NCBI RefSeq assembly: GCF_000753865.1
Contig: NZ_JQFW01000031.1
Location: 1 to 64,000 of the forward strand
Length of the DNA: 64,000 nucleotides
Reading direction: 5' to 3'
Origin: Alteromonas sp. LOR
GTDB taxonomy: Bacteria; Pseudomonadota; Gammaproteobacteria; Enterobacterales; Alteromonadaceae
Shown: positions 20,365-33,521 of the stretch, in pieces
Numbering within the stretch: the stretch's first letter is position 1
Layout: each line of letters starts with the position of its first letter
Made by a program: the position numbers and the translations under genes
The notes under the pieces: generated by a model
The model's input: only the letters and a program-made list of their open reading frames with translations
Database searches by the model: none
What the model was told of the DNA's origin: nothing

Positions 20365-20606
20365 GTAGTTTGTTGTTGCCCTTGTAGGCTTACAAACTAA
20401 ATAACAAGAATAATAATAAAATACCCCATGGAAGATTGGATAAAGCGCCAAGAAGGCCAAAAACAAAAATAGCGCTCTGCTAAAAAAAATAATAAGGGGA
20501 GCACAGCTAGGGAAGCATAAAGCACAAAGATGTGTAAATAACGGGAGAGGTGTCATCTGACACTCATTCAAAATAAGGTGATGGTGCAAACCATCGCCTT
20601 TTTTTC
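20365..20606 (+). ncRNA. Candidate small RNA ending in a GNRA-loop terminator
   Basis: A promoter-like TTGTAT (20331-20336), 16-base spacer, TAATCT (20353-20358) precedes the region, and AGGTGATGGT-GCAA-ACCATCGCCT followed by T8 (20576-20607) ends it. The roughly 240 bases between carry no gene apart from a possible 14-codon frame (ATG at 20428, MEDWIKRQEGQKQK) and a small hairpin TGTCATCTGACA. Several GGA motifs are present. It could be a small RNA, a leader-peptide transcript, or an attenuator for the methyltransferase that starts 70 bases later. No known RNA family is recognised. Confidence 0.4.
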
Positions 20607-20676
20607 TTTTTATTACCTGAGTTTTTATTTGGTAGTATCTCTTACAGCATTAATAACAGCGTTTCATCAACATCAT

Positions 20677-21309
20677 ATGCAATGTCCTCTGTGCTCTACT
20701 TCCGCCATAACTCCTTACTTTACAGACAAGAAAAGACCTTATCTGCAATGCAGTGAATGTGACCTTGTATTTGTACATCCCGACTTTCTACCTAGTGCAC
20801 ATAGCGAGAAAAGTGAATACGACAAACACGAAAACAGCTTTGACGATGAAGGTTATAAACAGTTTTTACGTAAACTTATAAATCCTCTTCTATCACTTAT
20901 TAACACTGGCGAAAAAGCATTGGATTTTGGATGTGGGCCAGCTGCTGTTCTTGCGAAAATGTTAGAAGATGTAGGATTAGATGTCGACATCTACGATCCT
21001 TTCTATGCCCCTTTTGAGAAGGTGTTAAACCGCAAATTTGACGTCATTACATGTACCGAAGCAATAGAACACTTCCACCATCCCGCAAAAGAATGGGCCA
21101 TATTAACGGGCATGCTAAATCCTAATGGTATTCTGGCCATAATGACAAAAAGAGTGATTGATAAAGAACGTTTTTCAACGTGGCACTATAAGAACGATCC
21201 AACGCATGTGAGCTTTTTCAGTGAACGTACCTTTTCTTATCTTGCTCGACGTGATGGTTTTGATATCAAATTCCCCGGTAGTGATGTCGTTTTGATGAGG
21301 AAGCTTTAA
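20677..21309 (+). CDS. Class I SAM-dependent methyltransferase with N-terminal zinc ribbon
   Basis: A 210-residue protein. The start has two CxxC knuckles, MQCPLCST and LQCSECDLVFV, forming a small zinc ribbon. The methyltransferase domain follows, with motif I ALDFGCGPAAVL, an acidic strand end (VDIYDPF) and the motif IV-like FDVITCTEAIEHFHHP. The substrate is unknown. I chose ATG at 20677 because frames reaching to 20578 would read through the strong terminator at 20576-20607. It precedes yihI. Confidence 0.88.
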   Translation: MQCPLCSTSAITPYFTDKKRPYLQCSECDLVFVHPDFLPSAHSEKSEYDKHENSFDDEGYKQFLRKLINPLLSLINTGEKALDFGCGPAAVLAKMLEDVGLDVDIYDPFYAPFEKVLNRKFDVITCTEAIEHFHHPAKEWAILTGMLNPNGILAIMTKRVIDKERFSTWHYKNDPTHVSFFSERTFSYLARRDGFDIKFPGSDVVLMRKL

Positions 21310-21362
21310 GCAATTCACGCTATAATGGAAAAGTCTTTTACACATTCTCTTATTTGGAATAT

Positions 21363-21869
21363 ATGTCACGTTCAAAAAAATCTCGCAAAGTTGGTCTTAT
21401 CGGTGTTCGTAAGGATCCAGACTTTAAGCCTAGCGAAAATCGAAAATCTGAAACTCCACGTCCTAAAAAGCATAAAGGTAAGCCAGCTGGCAGTCGCCAT
21501 AATGTAGAGCAAGGCAAAGCGGGTGGCGGAAAAAGTAGCGAAAAGAAAGATCCGCGTTTAGGCAGTAAAAAGCCTATTGCGTTAGTTAAGGCCAAAGGTG
21601 TTGCACCAACGCCTACTGAAAAGAAAAAGTATGCTACGCCTGCCCAAGAGCTTGCCGCCTTAGAAGCGGATCAACGTCTCGCCGATTTGTTAGATAACCT
21701 AGATGCAGATAAAAAGCTTACTAGAGAACAGCAGCGTTATGTTGATGAGAAGATGGCTCGACATCGCGTACTGTGCGACCTACTTGGTATTGTCGATGAA
21801 GACGATGAAGAAGAGAGCGATCCGTTTGATGAGTTAGACGCTATTAAGATTGACGACTTTAAGAACTAG
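21363..21869 (+). CDS. yihI: Der GTPase-activating protein YihI
   Basis: A 168-residue protein that stimulates the GTPase activity of Der (EngA) and so tunes 50S ribosome assembly. The N-terminal half is very basic and disordered (MSRSKKSRKVGLIGVRKDPD ... RPKKHKGKPAG); the C-terminal half is the conserved helical acidic part (LAALEADQRLADLLDNLDAD ... DEKMARHRVLCDLLGI, then DEDDEEESDPFDELD). ATG at 21363 gives the family-like MSRSKK start. It precedes the DUF2489 gene by 14 bases, a common arrangement. Confidence 0.94.
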   Translation: MSRSKKSRKVGLIGVRKDPDFKPSENRKSETPRPKKHKGKPAGSRHNVEQGKAGGGKSSEKKDPRLGSKKPIALVKAKGVAPTPTEKKKYATPAQELAALEADQRLADLLDNLDADKKLTREQQRYVDEKMARHRVLCDLLGIVDEDDEEESDPFDELDAIKIDDFKN

Positions 21870-21883
21870 AACGGGATATTTCA

Positions 21884-22336
21884 ATGCTGTGGGTAGTACT
21901 AACTGGTGTAGCACTAGTAGTTATTTTGGGCCTTGGTGTTTACGCAGGTAAATTGCTATTTTTGCTTAAACAGCAAGGTATTCGACAGGATAAGGCCAAG
22001 AATTCACGTATAAGCAGCATAACTGAAAGCGTGATACTTATCGCAAAGGCGATGGAGCAGCAGCAGTGCGACTTATCTGAGGGCGTTATACGTATTGTTA
22101 ACTTACTTAACGCGTTACCGCTCAACGAGCCGCCAGATTTTAAATCAACCTATCCACATACGTATGCTTTGTTTGTAGAGATAAGTGGTTTTGCCGTGTT
22201 AGAAGCTAGACAAAAGCTATCAAAACAAGAACGTAGAAAGCAAGACCAGGCGAGAGAGCAGATAGAATCTGAATACGAGTCGAAAGTGTTAGATGAGTTA
22301 CCTAGACTCAAACAATACTGTGAGTCAATTGCATGA
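21884..22336 (+). CDS. DUF2489 membrane-anchored protein
   Basis: A 150-residue protein with a single N-terminal transmembrane segment (VVLTGVALVVILGLGVYAG) and a cytoplasmic helical domain rich in Lys, Glu and Gln. The stretch RISSITESVILIAKAMEQQQCDLSEG and the charged coil ARQKLSKQERRKQDQAREQIE resemble DUF2489, which is typically encoded right after yihI. The function is unknown. It shares a unit with yihI and ends before a bidirectional terminator at 22439. Confidence 0.85.
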   Translation: MLWVVLTGVALVVILGLGVYAGKLLFLLKQQGIRQDKAKNSRISSITESVILIAKAMEQQQCDLSEGVIRIVNLLNALPLNEPPDFKSTYPHTYALFVEISGFAVLEARQKLSKQERRKQDQAREQIESEYESKVLDELPRLKQYCESIA

Positions 22337-22438
22337 GTATTCTTTATATAGGCACTTAGTTATAGCTACTAAGTTATAGCTATTTAGCTATACAATTACC
22401 TAGCTGGCTGTTCACCAACTAACAAAAGCGCGACTTAT

Positions 22439-22470
22439 AAAAAAGCAGTATTGGTTTACTGCTTTTTTTT
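22439..22470. terminator. Bidirectional terminator between the DUF2489 gene and tag
   Basis: AAAAGCAGTA-TTGGTT-TACTGCTTTT gives T8 on the plus strand and T6 on the minus strand, serving the DUF2489 gene and tag. Just before it are two direct copies of AGTTATAGCTA at about 22350-22385. Confidence 0.8.
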
Positions 22471-22589
22471 GTGTCCGAGAATACATTTGTAGTTTTAGCG
22501 GCTTGCTTGAACTGCTCAACTAAAAAGCCTTTGTATCTATTACTTGATGGATATTCCTTACTGCAGCCCCCTTACTGTAGAAGCCTTAC

Positions 22590-23186
22590 TTACGTCACAC
22601 TCTTTATGGCAAGCTTTGTGGTTGCTTCATAGCAATGACAGCCTTTCTCATGATCGTTCACCATTCCAACTGCCTGCATAAATGCATAACAAATAGTTTC
22701 ACCAACAAAGTTAAAGCCCACCTTTTTCAGTGCTTTTGACATTGCTTTAGACTCTTCTGTCGATGTTGGAATATCATCATGAGACTGCCAATTATTCACC
22801 AGTGTCTTTCCATCTGTAAATTGCCAAATATACTGATTAAAAGGCTTTGATTTTTCTATCTCCAAAAAGGCTTTTGCATTTCGAATGATAGACTTAATTT
22901 TTAGTCTGTTTCTCACAATACCGGTATCGTGCATTAACCTTTCTACGTCGTCTTCAGTCATTTGGGCAATAGCGCATGGCTCAAAATTATAAAAAGCGCG
23001 CTCGTAGTTTTTTTGCTTCTTGAGAATGGTAAGCCAAGATAAGCCCGCTTGCTGGCCGTCGAGGCACAATTTAGCAAATAACGCCTGACTATTGGTTTCT
23101 GGAACGCCCCATTCATTGTCGTGATATGCCTGGTAAATAGGATCATCACTCACCCACGCACACCGCTTTACTGCGTTACTTACCAT
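22590..23186 (-). CDS. tag: DNA-3-methyladenine glycosylase I
   Basis: A 198-residue repair enzyme that excises 3-methyladenine. It follows E. coli Tag closely: RCAWVSDDPIYQAYHDNEWG, LCLDGQQAGLSWLTILKK, IPTSTEESKAMSKALKKVGF, and FVGETICYAFMQAVGMVNDH. The zinc-binding cysteines and histidines lie near the ends (C9, and H178/C182 region GCHCY). It is divergent from glyQ with 132 bases between the starts. Confidence 0.96.
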   Translation of the reverse strand: MVSNAVKRCAWVSDDPIYQAYHDNEWGVPETNSQALFAKLCLDGQQAGLSWLTILKKQKNYERAFYNFEPCAIAQMTEDDVERLMHDTGIVRNRLKIKSIIRNAKAFLEIEKSKPFNQYIWQFTDGKTLVNNWQSHDDIPTSTEESKAMSKALKKVGFNFVGETICYAFMQAVGMVNDHEKGCHCYEATTKLAIKSVT

Positions 23187-23318
23187 TAAATATTAAATCC
23201 TTGTTGTAATACCGGCTTTCTAGGCTTTTTTTCACCCGTTACACCTACATACTCCGCGTCACAAATTGTATACTAAGCCATCTTTTTTTATGACAGCTAA
23301 CTAATAAGCAGCGGATGT

Positions 23319-24224
23319 ATGCAGAAATACGATATTAAAACCTTTCAAGGGTTAATTCTAGCGCTTCAAGACTACTGGGCGCGTCAAGGCTGCGTAATAA
23401 TTCAGCCTTTAGATATGGAAGTGGGTGCCGGCACATTTCACCCTATGACCTTCCTACGATCGTTAGGCCCTGAGCCAATGAGCAGCGCTTATGTTCAGCC
23501 ATGTCGCCGACCTACAGACGGTCGCTATGGTGAGAACCCGAATCGCCTACAGCATTACTATCAGTTCCAGGTAATGCTAAAGCCCTCACCTGATAATATT
23601 CAAGAATTGTATCTGGGCTCTTTGAAAGAATTAGGTTTCGATCCACTTGTACATGATATTCGTTTTGTTGAAGACAACTGGGAATCACCAACACTTGGCG
23701 CATGGGGCTTAGGCTGGGAAGTGTGGCTAAATGGTATGGAAGTCACTCAGTTTACCTACTTCCAACAAGTTGGCGGTATCGAGTGCAAGCCTGTTACCGG
23801 TGAGATCACCTACGGCTTAGAACGTTTAGCCATGTATGTGCAGGGCGTAGACAGTATTTACGACCTCGTATGGACAGATGGTCCTCTTGGTAAAGTTACC
23901 TACAGAGATGTGTTCCATCAAAACGAAGTTGAGCAATCAACGTATAATTTTGAACATGCCAATGTAGAAGCGTTGTTTAGAACGTTTGATGAATGTGAGG
24001 CGCAGAGCGAAATTTTGATTGAAAACAATCTTCCTCTTCCGGCTTACGAACAGGTTATGAAAGCGTCTCAAGCGTTTAATCTATTAGACGCTCGTCACGC
24101 TATATCGGTAACTGAAAGGCAGCGTTACATTTTACGAGTACGTGCGTTGGCTAAGGCGTGTGCAGAAAGTTATTACCAAGCTCGCGAAGCATTAGGCTTT
24201 CCGCTTTGCAACAAGGAGGCATAG
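23319..24224 (+). CDS. glyQ: Glycyl-tRNA synthetase alpha subunit
   Basis: A 301-residue catalytic subunit of the tetrameric (alpha2beta2) glycyl-tRNA synthetase. It shows [20 protein letters not shown], the motif-2 region [37 protein letters not shown] and [20 protein letters not shown] motif 3 sequence ([13 protein letters not shown]). It is followed after 2 bases by glyS, so the subunits are produced together. Confidence 0.98.
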   Translation: MQKYDIKTFQGLILALQDYWARQGCVIIQPLDMEVGAGTFHPMTFLRSLGPEPMSSAYVQPCRRPTDGRYGENPNRLQHYYQFQVMLKPSPDNIQELYLGSLKELGFDPLVHDIRFVEDNWESPTLGAWGLGWEVWLNGMEVTQFTYFQQVGGIECKPVTGEITYGLERLAMYVQGVDSIYDLVWTDGPLGKVTYRDVFHQNEVEQSTYNFEHANVEALFRTFDECEAQSEILIENNLPLPAYEQVMKASQAFNLLDARHAISVTERQRYILRVRALAKACAESYYQAREALGFPLCNKEA

Positions 24225-24226
24225 GC

Positions 24227-26305
24227 GTGCGTACGGAAAATTGTTTAGTTGAATTAGGAACTGAAGAGCTACCACCAAAGGCACTTAAATCACTTGGTGA
24301 AGCATTTGCTCAACAGTTTGAATTAGCACTTACCAGTGCCAACCTTCCTTTTGGTTCAGTAAGCTGGTTCGCCGCGCCTAGGCGTTTAGCGGTTTATGTT
24401 TCTGACTTGGCAGAAGGTCAAGAAGATAAAGTCGTTGAAAAAAGAGGCCCTGCGGTAAGCGCTGCATTCGATGCAGATGGCAACCCCACTAAAGCGGCAC
24501 AAGGCTGGGCACGTGGCAACGGAATTGACGTTGCTGATGCAGAGCGTCTAGTTACAGACAAAGGCGAATGGTTGCTGCATAAGGCACACGTTCCAGGTCA
24601 AGGTGTAAGCACCCTCCTTGAGGGCTTAGTCAATCAGGCGGTGAGCAAACTGCCTATTCCAAAGCCTATGCGCTGGGGTAGTCATAGCACGCAATTCATT
24701 CGCCCTGTCCATACGCTGTGCGTACTTTATGGCAGCGAAGTCATCAATATCAACACCCTTGGTTTAGCAAGCAGCAGAACGGTACAGGGCCACCGTTTCC
24801 ACGGCGAAGCTCGATTTGAACTTGATCATGCTGATAATTATGCGACGGCACTTGAGTCGCAATATGTCATTGCAGACTTTGAAGCGCGTAAAGCGAAGAC
24901 TCGTCAACAGTTAGAAGATGCTGCTGCAGCCTTATCCCTAAAGCCTGACTATGATGAAGCTTTATTAGAAGAGATTGCTTCACTTGTTGAATGGCCAGTG
25001 GTCATGCAGGCAGGATTTGATGAAGGCTTCCTTGCGGTACCAAAAGAAGCGCTCATCTATACGATGAAGGACGATCAGAAATATGTTCCTCTTCTTAACG
25101 CCAATGGCGACTTGGTGAATACCTTCCTATTTGTGAGTAATATTGAAAGTACCGATCCTATTCAGGTCATTTCAGGCAATGAAAAGGTTATCCGCCCTCG
25201 CCTTGCTGATGCTGAGTTCTTCTATAACAGCGATAGAAAAGTATCCTTAGAGAGCCGTCTCGATAGCCTAAGCACCGTGCTATTTCAAAAGCAGCTTGGC
25301 ACGCTTAAAGAAAAATCAGAGCGCATCTCTGTGCTGTCTGGCTTTATTGCGGCACAAATAGATGCAGACGAAGCACATGCGACTCGAGCCGGACTGCTAG
25401 CTAAAGCCGACCTCATGTCTAACATGGTTATGGAATTTCCAGACGTACAAGGCGTAATGGGTAAATACTATGCCCTAAACGACAATGAGCACTCTGACGT
25501 TGCACAAGCCCTGTATGAACAGTATATGCCTCGTTTCGCCGGTGATACTCTTCCGAGTAACGGCGTGAGCGCGTCGGTAGCGCTTGCTGATAAGCTAGAT
25601 ACGCTAGTTGGTATATTTGGTATTGGTCAGCTACCTAAAGGTGACAAAGACCCATTTGCCCTTCGTCGCGCGGCCATTGGTGTACTGCGTATTATCACTG
25701 AATTATCACTTCCACTTGATTTAACTACCCTAGTAACAAAATCAATTGAAGTTTATGGCAAAAAACTTTCAAATGACAAAACACAATCACAGGTTGTAGA
25801 TTTTGTTCTTGGACGTTTTACAGCGTTACTTCAGGATAAACAGATAGCGATTGATGTTATTCAGTCGGTCGCTGCAAGACGCCCTACTAAGCCAGCTGAC
25901 TATCTTGCGCGAATTAATGCCGTGGCTCTATTTAAATCGTTAGATGAGTCTGAAGCTCTAGCGGCAGCAAATAAACGCGTAGCGAATATTCTAGCAAAGC
26001 AACATGTCGATATTGACGCTACAGTACAGATTAATGATGCCCTTCTTTCAGAAGCATCAGAAAAAGCGTTATTTGAAGCATTGACTGAGTCAGAAAAGAA
26101 AGTGAGTGAAGCGCTTGGTTCGCAAGATTACACGGCTATCCTTACAACTCTTGCAACGCTACGTGTCGCTATTGATGATTTCTTCGATAACGTTATGGTT
26201 ATGGCAGAAGATGAAGCGGTTAAGAAAAACAGACTTGCGTTGTTGACGCTTTTAAGGCAACTTTTCCTTACTACCGCAGATATTTCTATACTTGCGAAGT
26301 CTTAG
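24227..26305 (+). CDS. glyS: Glycyl-tRNA synthetase beta subunit
   Basis: A 692-residue tRNA-binding subunit. Its beginning [80 protein letters not shown] and [29 protein letters not shown] are characteristic; the C-terminus resembles an anticodon-binding domain. GTG at 24227 is chosen because AAGGAGG lies at 24212-24218; a frame extending back to 24158 would overlap glyQ and is not family-like. A terminator follows at 26346. Confidence 0.97.
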   Translation: MRTENCLVELGTEELPPKALKSLGEAFAQQFELALTSANLPFGSVSWFAAPRRLAVYVSDLAEGQEDKVVEKRGPAVSAAFDADGNPTKAAQGWARGNGIDVADAERLVTDKGEWLLHKAHVPGQGVSTLLEGLVNQAVSKLPIPKPMRWGSHSTQFIRPVHTLCVLYGSEVININTLGLASSRTVQGHRFHGEARFELDHADNYATALESQYVIADFEARKAKTRQQLEDAAAALSLKPDYDEALLEEIASLVEWPVVMQAGFDEGFLAVPKEALIYTMKDDQKYVPLLNANGDLVNTFLFVSNIESTDPIQVISGNEKVIRPRLADAEFFYNSDRKVSLESRLDSLSTVLFQKQLGTLKEKSERISVLSGFIAAQIDADEAHATRAGLLAKADLMSNMVMEFPDVQGVMGKYYALNDNEHSDVAQALYEQYMPRFAGDTLPSNGVSASVALADKLDTLVGIFGIGQLPKGDKDPFALRRAAIGVLRIITELSLPLDLTTLVTKSIEVYGKKLSNDKTQSQVVDFVLGRFTALLQDKQIAIDVIQSVAARRPTKPADYLARINAVALFKSLDESEALAAANKRVANILAKQHVDIDATVQINDALLSEASEKALFEALTESEKKVSEALGSQDYTAILTTLATLRVAIDDFFDNVMVMAEDEAVKKNRLALLTLLRQLFLTTADISILAKS

Positions 26306-26345
26306 GCTAAATTTATGAGATAACAATATCTCGTAAAGTGAAATT

Positions 26346-26372
26346 AAAAGCCCGACTCTGTTGGGCTTTTTT
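26346..26372 (+). terminator. Rho-independent terminator after glyS
   Basis: AAAAGCCC and GGGCTTTT (with short extra pairing) form a hairpin ending in T6. It lies only 16 bases before the next gene, so the lipoprotein gene depends on read-through or on a promoter inside the glyS end. Confidence 0.8.
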
Positions 26373-26387
26373 ATATCTGGAGTATTA

Positions 26388-26846
26388 GTGAAAAAGTTAT
26401 TGTCAGTTTTATTGTGTTGTCTTTCACTCTCAGCGTGTTCAAGCAAAGGTGGATTTAGCATTCCAGAGCTCCCATCTTCATCACCTGCTATAGAGTTTGA
26501 GAATATGTATCTCAGAGGGGTTTTTAATTGGTGGGAAGCCGACCCTAGCTATAAATTTACCCGTAAAGGCGTTGAAAACAATGAAGCAGCATGGTCAGTT
26601 GATGTTGAGTTAATTGCAGATGGGCAACCTTACGACTTTAGATTGTCTGATGCTAACTGGACGCCTTCACAAAGCTGTGGAGGCAAGTACAAAGGTCAAC
26701 CTGTTATGTTAGGCACAACAGTTTACTTAGCCTGTGAGCAAGGTTCAGAGAACCTTCAGTTCACTCCCTCATCTACCGGTATGTATCGCTTTGTTATTCG
26801 TCGCGCTGGCTCAAAAGAAGTGGCGCTTAAAGTGACTAAAATGTAG
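26388..26846 (+). CDS. Small lipoprotein with pullulanase-like beta-sandwich
   Basis: A 152-residue protein. The lipoprotein signal KKLLSVLLCCLSLSAC puts the lipidated cysteine at C17 (lipobox LSAC). The mature part has YLRGVFNWWEADPSYKFTR ... DFRLSDANWTPSQSCGG, which resembles the carbohydrate-binding-like domain seen at the front of pullulanases and some amylases (LRG-FN-W, then F-I-ADANW). No catalytic domain is present. The start is GTG at 26388 with GGAG 5 bases upstream. A role in glycan binding is only an inference. It is convergent with gyrB. Confidence 0.82.
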   Translation: MKKLLSVLLCCLSLSACSSKGGFSIPELPSSSPAIEFENMYLRGVFNWWEADPSYKFTRKGVENNEAAWSVDVELIADGQPYDFRLSDANWTPSQSCGGKYKGQPVMLGTTVYLACEQGSENLQFTPSSTGMYRFVIRRAGSKEVALKVTKM

Positions 26847-26891
26847 CATTAGCATTTCTTTTCACCGGCTTATCTATTTCTTTCTTCCACA

Positions 26892-26925
26892 AAAAAAGGC
26901 GATTTTTATAAATCGCCTTTTTCAT
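26892..26925. terminator. Bidirectional terminator between lipoprotein gene and gyrB
   Basis: AAAGGCGATTT/AAATCGCCTTT is flanked by A-runs on the left and T-runs on the right, giving U-tails on both strands. Confidence 0.8.
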
Positions 26926-27000
26926 TTTAACGCCATCTAAAGCTGAATTACTTTGCTTTAGCAAACAGCGTTACTTTTTGACTAGGGTTAATTCAACAGC

Positions 27001-30518
<3,518 letters not shown>

Positions 30519-30632
30519 AATAGAACTCTAAAGGGAATAAAAGCGATACATTGATAAACAATGCACCGCTCTATCGATAGCAATTAAAATAATGCTGTAG
30601 GCCTTAAATTGATGTTTTTACTTTCTTCAGTG

Positions 30633-31733
30633 CTACAAACGCATAGGCATAATGACATAAAGCGCAGCATCATCAGCGTTATCTTCAATTAACGCACTCG
30701 CATTTGAATCAGACAGGCTAACCTTAACCATATCCGAATTTAACGAGTTCAATACATCAATGAGGTACGCAACGTTAAAGCCAATTTCAAGGTCATCGCC
30801 TTCGTACTGCACGTCTACGTTTTCCTCAGCCTCTTCTTGCTCTGGGTTGTTGGCCGTAATTTTAAGCTCGCCAGTAGCAAGATTTAAACGAACGCCTCTG
30901 AATTTTTCATTCGATAAAATCGCTGCACGTGAAAAAGCTTCTTTTAACACCGCTTTGCTAGCAAGAATTTCTTTATCGCCATTTTGAGGAAGTACCCTAC
31001 GATAATCAGGGAAACGCCCGTCTACTAATTTTGACGTAAAGATAAAGTCATTTGAGAATATACGAAGATGATTGGCACCAATCTGCACCTTTAACGATTT
31101 ATCATCGTCAGAGATTAACCGAGAAATTTCTAATACGCCCTTTCTAGGAATAATGACTTGGCGTGCCGGTAATGCAGTTTCATAGTTAAGACGACAAAGC
31201 GCTAATCTATGGCCATCTGTGGCCACTGTGCGAATAACATTTTCCTCGGTCTCTAGCGACATTCCATTCAAATAATAACGCACGTCTTGCTGCGCCATTG
31301 AAAAACTAGTGGAATCGATTAGACGTTTAAGGTCACTGCAAGACAGTTCGAACTCAACCTCACCTTCCCAGTCTTCCAAATTTGGATAATCACTGGCAGA
31401 CAAAGTGGATAAAGTGTAACGACCGCGGCCAGCTCTAATGAGTGCTTTACTGCCATCGATGGAGAAGTGAATATCAGTACCTTCAGAAATGCCACGAATA
31501 ATATCAAAAAGCTTTTTGGCAGGTACGGTAATTTCCCCTTCGGTAAATTCAGATTCAAGCTTAATGCTTGAAATAAGCTCAACCTCTAAATCTGTACCGG
31601 TTAACCACAATGCGCCTTCACTAACTTTAATGAGTACGTTAGATAAAATAGGCAACGTGTGTCTACGCTCAACAGCACCAGACACGAGTTGGAGGGGTTG
31701 TAAAAACTGTTCGCGGCTTATAGTAAATTTCAT
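30633..31733 (-). CDS. dnaN: DNA polymerase III beta sliding clamp
   Basis: A 366-residue clamp, three domains of about 120 residues, full length for the family. It begins MKFTISREQFLQPLQLVSGAVE and includes RHTLPILSNVLI, VTVPAKKL-type sequence (ITVPAKKLFDIIRG), ATDGHRLALC, and ends with the conserved ALYVIMPMRL. It follows dnaA by 33 bases and precedes recF by about 114 bases. Confidence 0.98.
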   Translation of the reverse strand: MKFTISREQFLQPLQLVSGAVERRHTLPILSNVLIKVSEGALWLTGTDLEVELISSIKLESEFTEGEITVPAKKLFDIIRGISEGTDIHFSIDGSKALIRAGRGRYTLSTLSASDYPNLEDWEGEVEFELSCSDLKRLIDSTSFSMAQQDVRYYLNGMSLETEENVIRTVATDGHRLALCRLNYETALPARQVIIPRKGVLEISRLISDDDKSLKVQIGANHLRIFSNDFIFTSKLVDGRFPDYRRVLPQNGDKEILASKAVLKEAFSRAAILSNEKFRGVRLNLATGELKITANNPEQEEAEENVDVQYEGDDLEIGFNVAYLIDVLNSLNSDMVKVSLSDSNASALIEDNADDAALYVIMPMRL

Positions 31734-31766
31734 CGCAGTGCTATCTCGCCTCTAAGGTCGTATTAT

Positions 31767-33521
31767 TTAGGAAGACAATGTCCTAATGAGGTTTTTATAG
31801 TCTTCTTTTATATCATGACTTTCTTCTCTTAGCTGCTCTATTTTTCTACACGCATGGAGTACCGTAGTATGGTCCCTTCCACCAAACGCATTACCGAGTT
31901 CTGGTAAGCTGTGGTTGGTTAACTCTTTGGCCAGCGCCATTGCAACTTGACGAGGACGAGCAACACTTCTACTTCTTCGCTTAGATAAAATATCAGCTAC
32001 CTTTATCTTATAATAATCTGCCACGGTTTTCTGAATATTATCAACAGTTACAAGCTTTTCTTGTAAAGCGAGGAGATCGCGCAATGCCTCTCTAACAAAA
32101 TCAATAGTAATGGGGCGTCCAGTAAAATTAGCATTGGCAATAACCCGATTTAATGCCCCTTCTAATTCCCTAACATTAGAGCGCAATCGTTTCGCAATAA
32201 AGAATGCCACTTCATTAGGAAGGTGGATGCGATTCTCTGCAGCTTTACGCATTAAGATCGCTACACGTGTTTCAAGCTCTGGCGGTTCGATCGCAATGGT
32301 CAATCCCCATCCAAACCGAGATTTTAAGCGATCCTCAACGCCATCGATCTCTTTTGGATAACGATCCGATGTCAAAATGATCTGCTGATTTCCTTCCAAC
32401 AACGCATTAAAGGTATGAAAGAACTCTTCTTGCGATCGCTCTTTATTGGCAAAAAACTGAATGTCATCAATAAGCAGAGCATCAACAGAGCGGTAAAAAC
32501 GCTTAAAATCTTCGATAGCGTTATTCTGCAATGCCTTCACCATGTCTTGCACGAATCGTTCAGAATGCATGTACACAATCTTTGCATCACCATTATTTGC
32601 AACAATACCGTTACCTACTGCATGCAATAAGTGAGTTTTACCTAAGCCGGTGCCACCATATATAAACAGTGGGTTATATGAACCACCAGGATTATTAGCA
32701 ACTTGCGTAGCGGCCGCACGAGCAAGTTGGTTTGATTTACCCTCAACAAAATTATCAAATTGATAGGTTGGGTTGATATTGCTCTTATGCTTCATTGCCT
32801 CGGGAATAGGTACTACCCTGGGCGAGGGCTGAGTACGAGGCGCGGACGCTTGATTAGCTGCTCTGTTTTGCTCATGGTAACTACGGCTGCTGTTTGCATT
32901 TATACTGCTGTTCCTATCCCCAGAACTGCTACCTCCAGAGCTTCTATCACCAAAGCTTTGATCACCAAAGTTTTTATCACCAGCCTTATTATCGCCAAAA
33001 TCATTGCCACTAGAGAAACCACTATTATTCTGCTGGGAATGATGTTGGTTAGTATTACTGTGATTATAAGAGTTATGACTAGACGGACTCTGATTAGCTG
33101 ACGATTGCTGCGATTGCGACGCAGACTGAGAATGCCCTTGTTGTATAGAACCTGATTGATTAGAACCGGCATGAGATTGCGCGCTGTGCTGATAAGCGTT
33201 CTGACGTGGTGCAGACTGTGACATCCCTGATGAAGAAGCTTGTGAGGGTGCTGAATTTTGTTGCGACGAGTTATTAACTCGTTGTCGGTTCATTACTTCA
33301 AGGTGTAATTGTGGCGCACTTTCACCTGCAAACTCACGGAGAAGACCCATAATATTATCTAAATATTTATCTCTCACCCAATCTAAAACAAAGCGGTTAG
33401 GCGCAAAAAGAGCTACATATCCCTCTTGTTCTTCACAAACAAGCGGTCTAATCCACATACTGAATTGTTGCGTCGGTAGTTCTTGACGCAGGCGTTCAAG
33501 ACATTGATTCCATAAGGACAT
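31767..33521 (-). CDS. dnaA: Chromosomal replication initiator DnaA
   Basis: A 584-residue AAA+ initiator that binds DnaA boxes and melts oriC. Domain I (1-80) starts [20 protein letters not shown]. Domain II (about 82-245) is a very long low-complexity linker rich in Ser, Gln, Asn, His and Gly with FGD/GD repeats at 173-205. Domain III has [19 protein letters not shown] (Walker A, 289-297) and [12 protein letters not shown] (Walker B). Domain IV ends with [18 protein letters not shown], the DnaA-box reader. E. coli DnaA has 467 residues; the excess lies in domain II. DnaA boxes upstream suggest autoregulation. Confidence 0.98.
   Translation of the reverse strand: MSLWNQCLERLRQELPTQQFSMWIRPLVCEEQEGYVALFAPNRFVLDWVRDKYLDNIMGLLREFAGESAPQLHLEVMNRQRVNNSSQQNSAPSQASSSGMSQSAPRQNAYQHSAQSHAGSNQSGSIQQGHSQSASQSQQSSANQSPSSHNSYNHSNTNQHHSQQNNSGFSSGNDFGDNKAGDKNFGDQSFGDRSSGGSSSGDRNSSINANSSRSYHEQNRAANQASAPRTQPSPRVVPIPEAMKHKSNINPTYQFDNFVEGKSNQLARAAATQVANNPGGSYNPLFIYGGTGLGKTHLLHAVGNGIVANNGDAKIVYMHSERFVQDMVKALQNNAIEDFKRFYRSVDALLIDDIQFFANKERSQEEFFHTFNALLEGNQQIILTSDRYPKEIDGVEDRLKSRFGWGLTIAIEPPELETRVAILMRKAAENRIHLPNEVAFFIAKRLRSNVRELEGALNRVIANANFTGRPITIDFVREALRDLLALQEKLVTVDNIQKTVADYYKIKVADILSKRRSRSVARPRQVAMALAKELTNHSLPELGNAFGGRDHTTVLHACRKIEQLREESHDIKEDYKNLIRTLSS

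Noticed and set aside
20347..20589. 80-codon open frame on the minus strand before the methyltransferase
   Set aside because: Runs through the terminator hairpin and A/T-rich DNA; the hydrophobic protein comes from poly-A/T reading, with no start signal.
20331..20606. GacA-type activation site (TGTAAG-N6-CTTACA) that would mark a CsrB-like RNA
   Set aside because: Only the compressed TGTAGGCTTACA is present, which does not fit the spacing.
24158..24226. Longer form of glyS beginning inside glyQ
   Set aside because: The extra 23 residues are not family-like and the strong AAGGAGG site fits GTG at 24227.
32900..33172. Ile/Leu/Val-rich frame inside dnaA on the same strand
   Set aside because: Out-of-frame reading of the repetitive domain II; the composition is a by-product of those codons.
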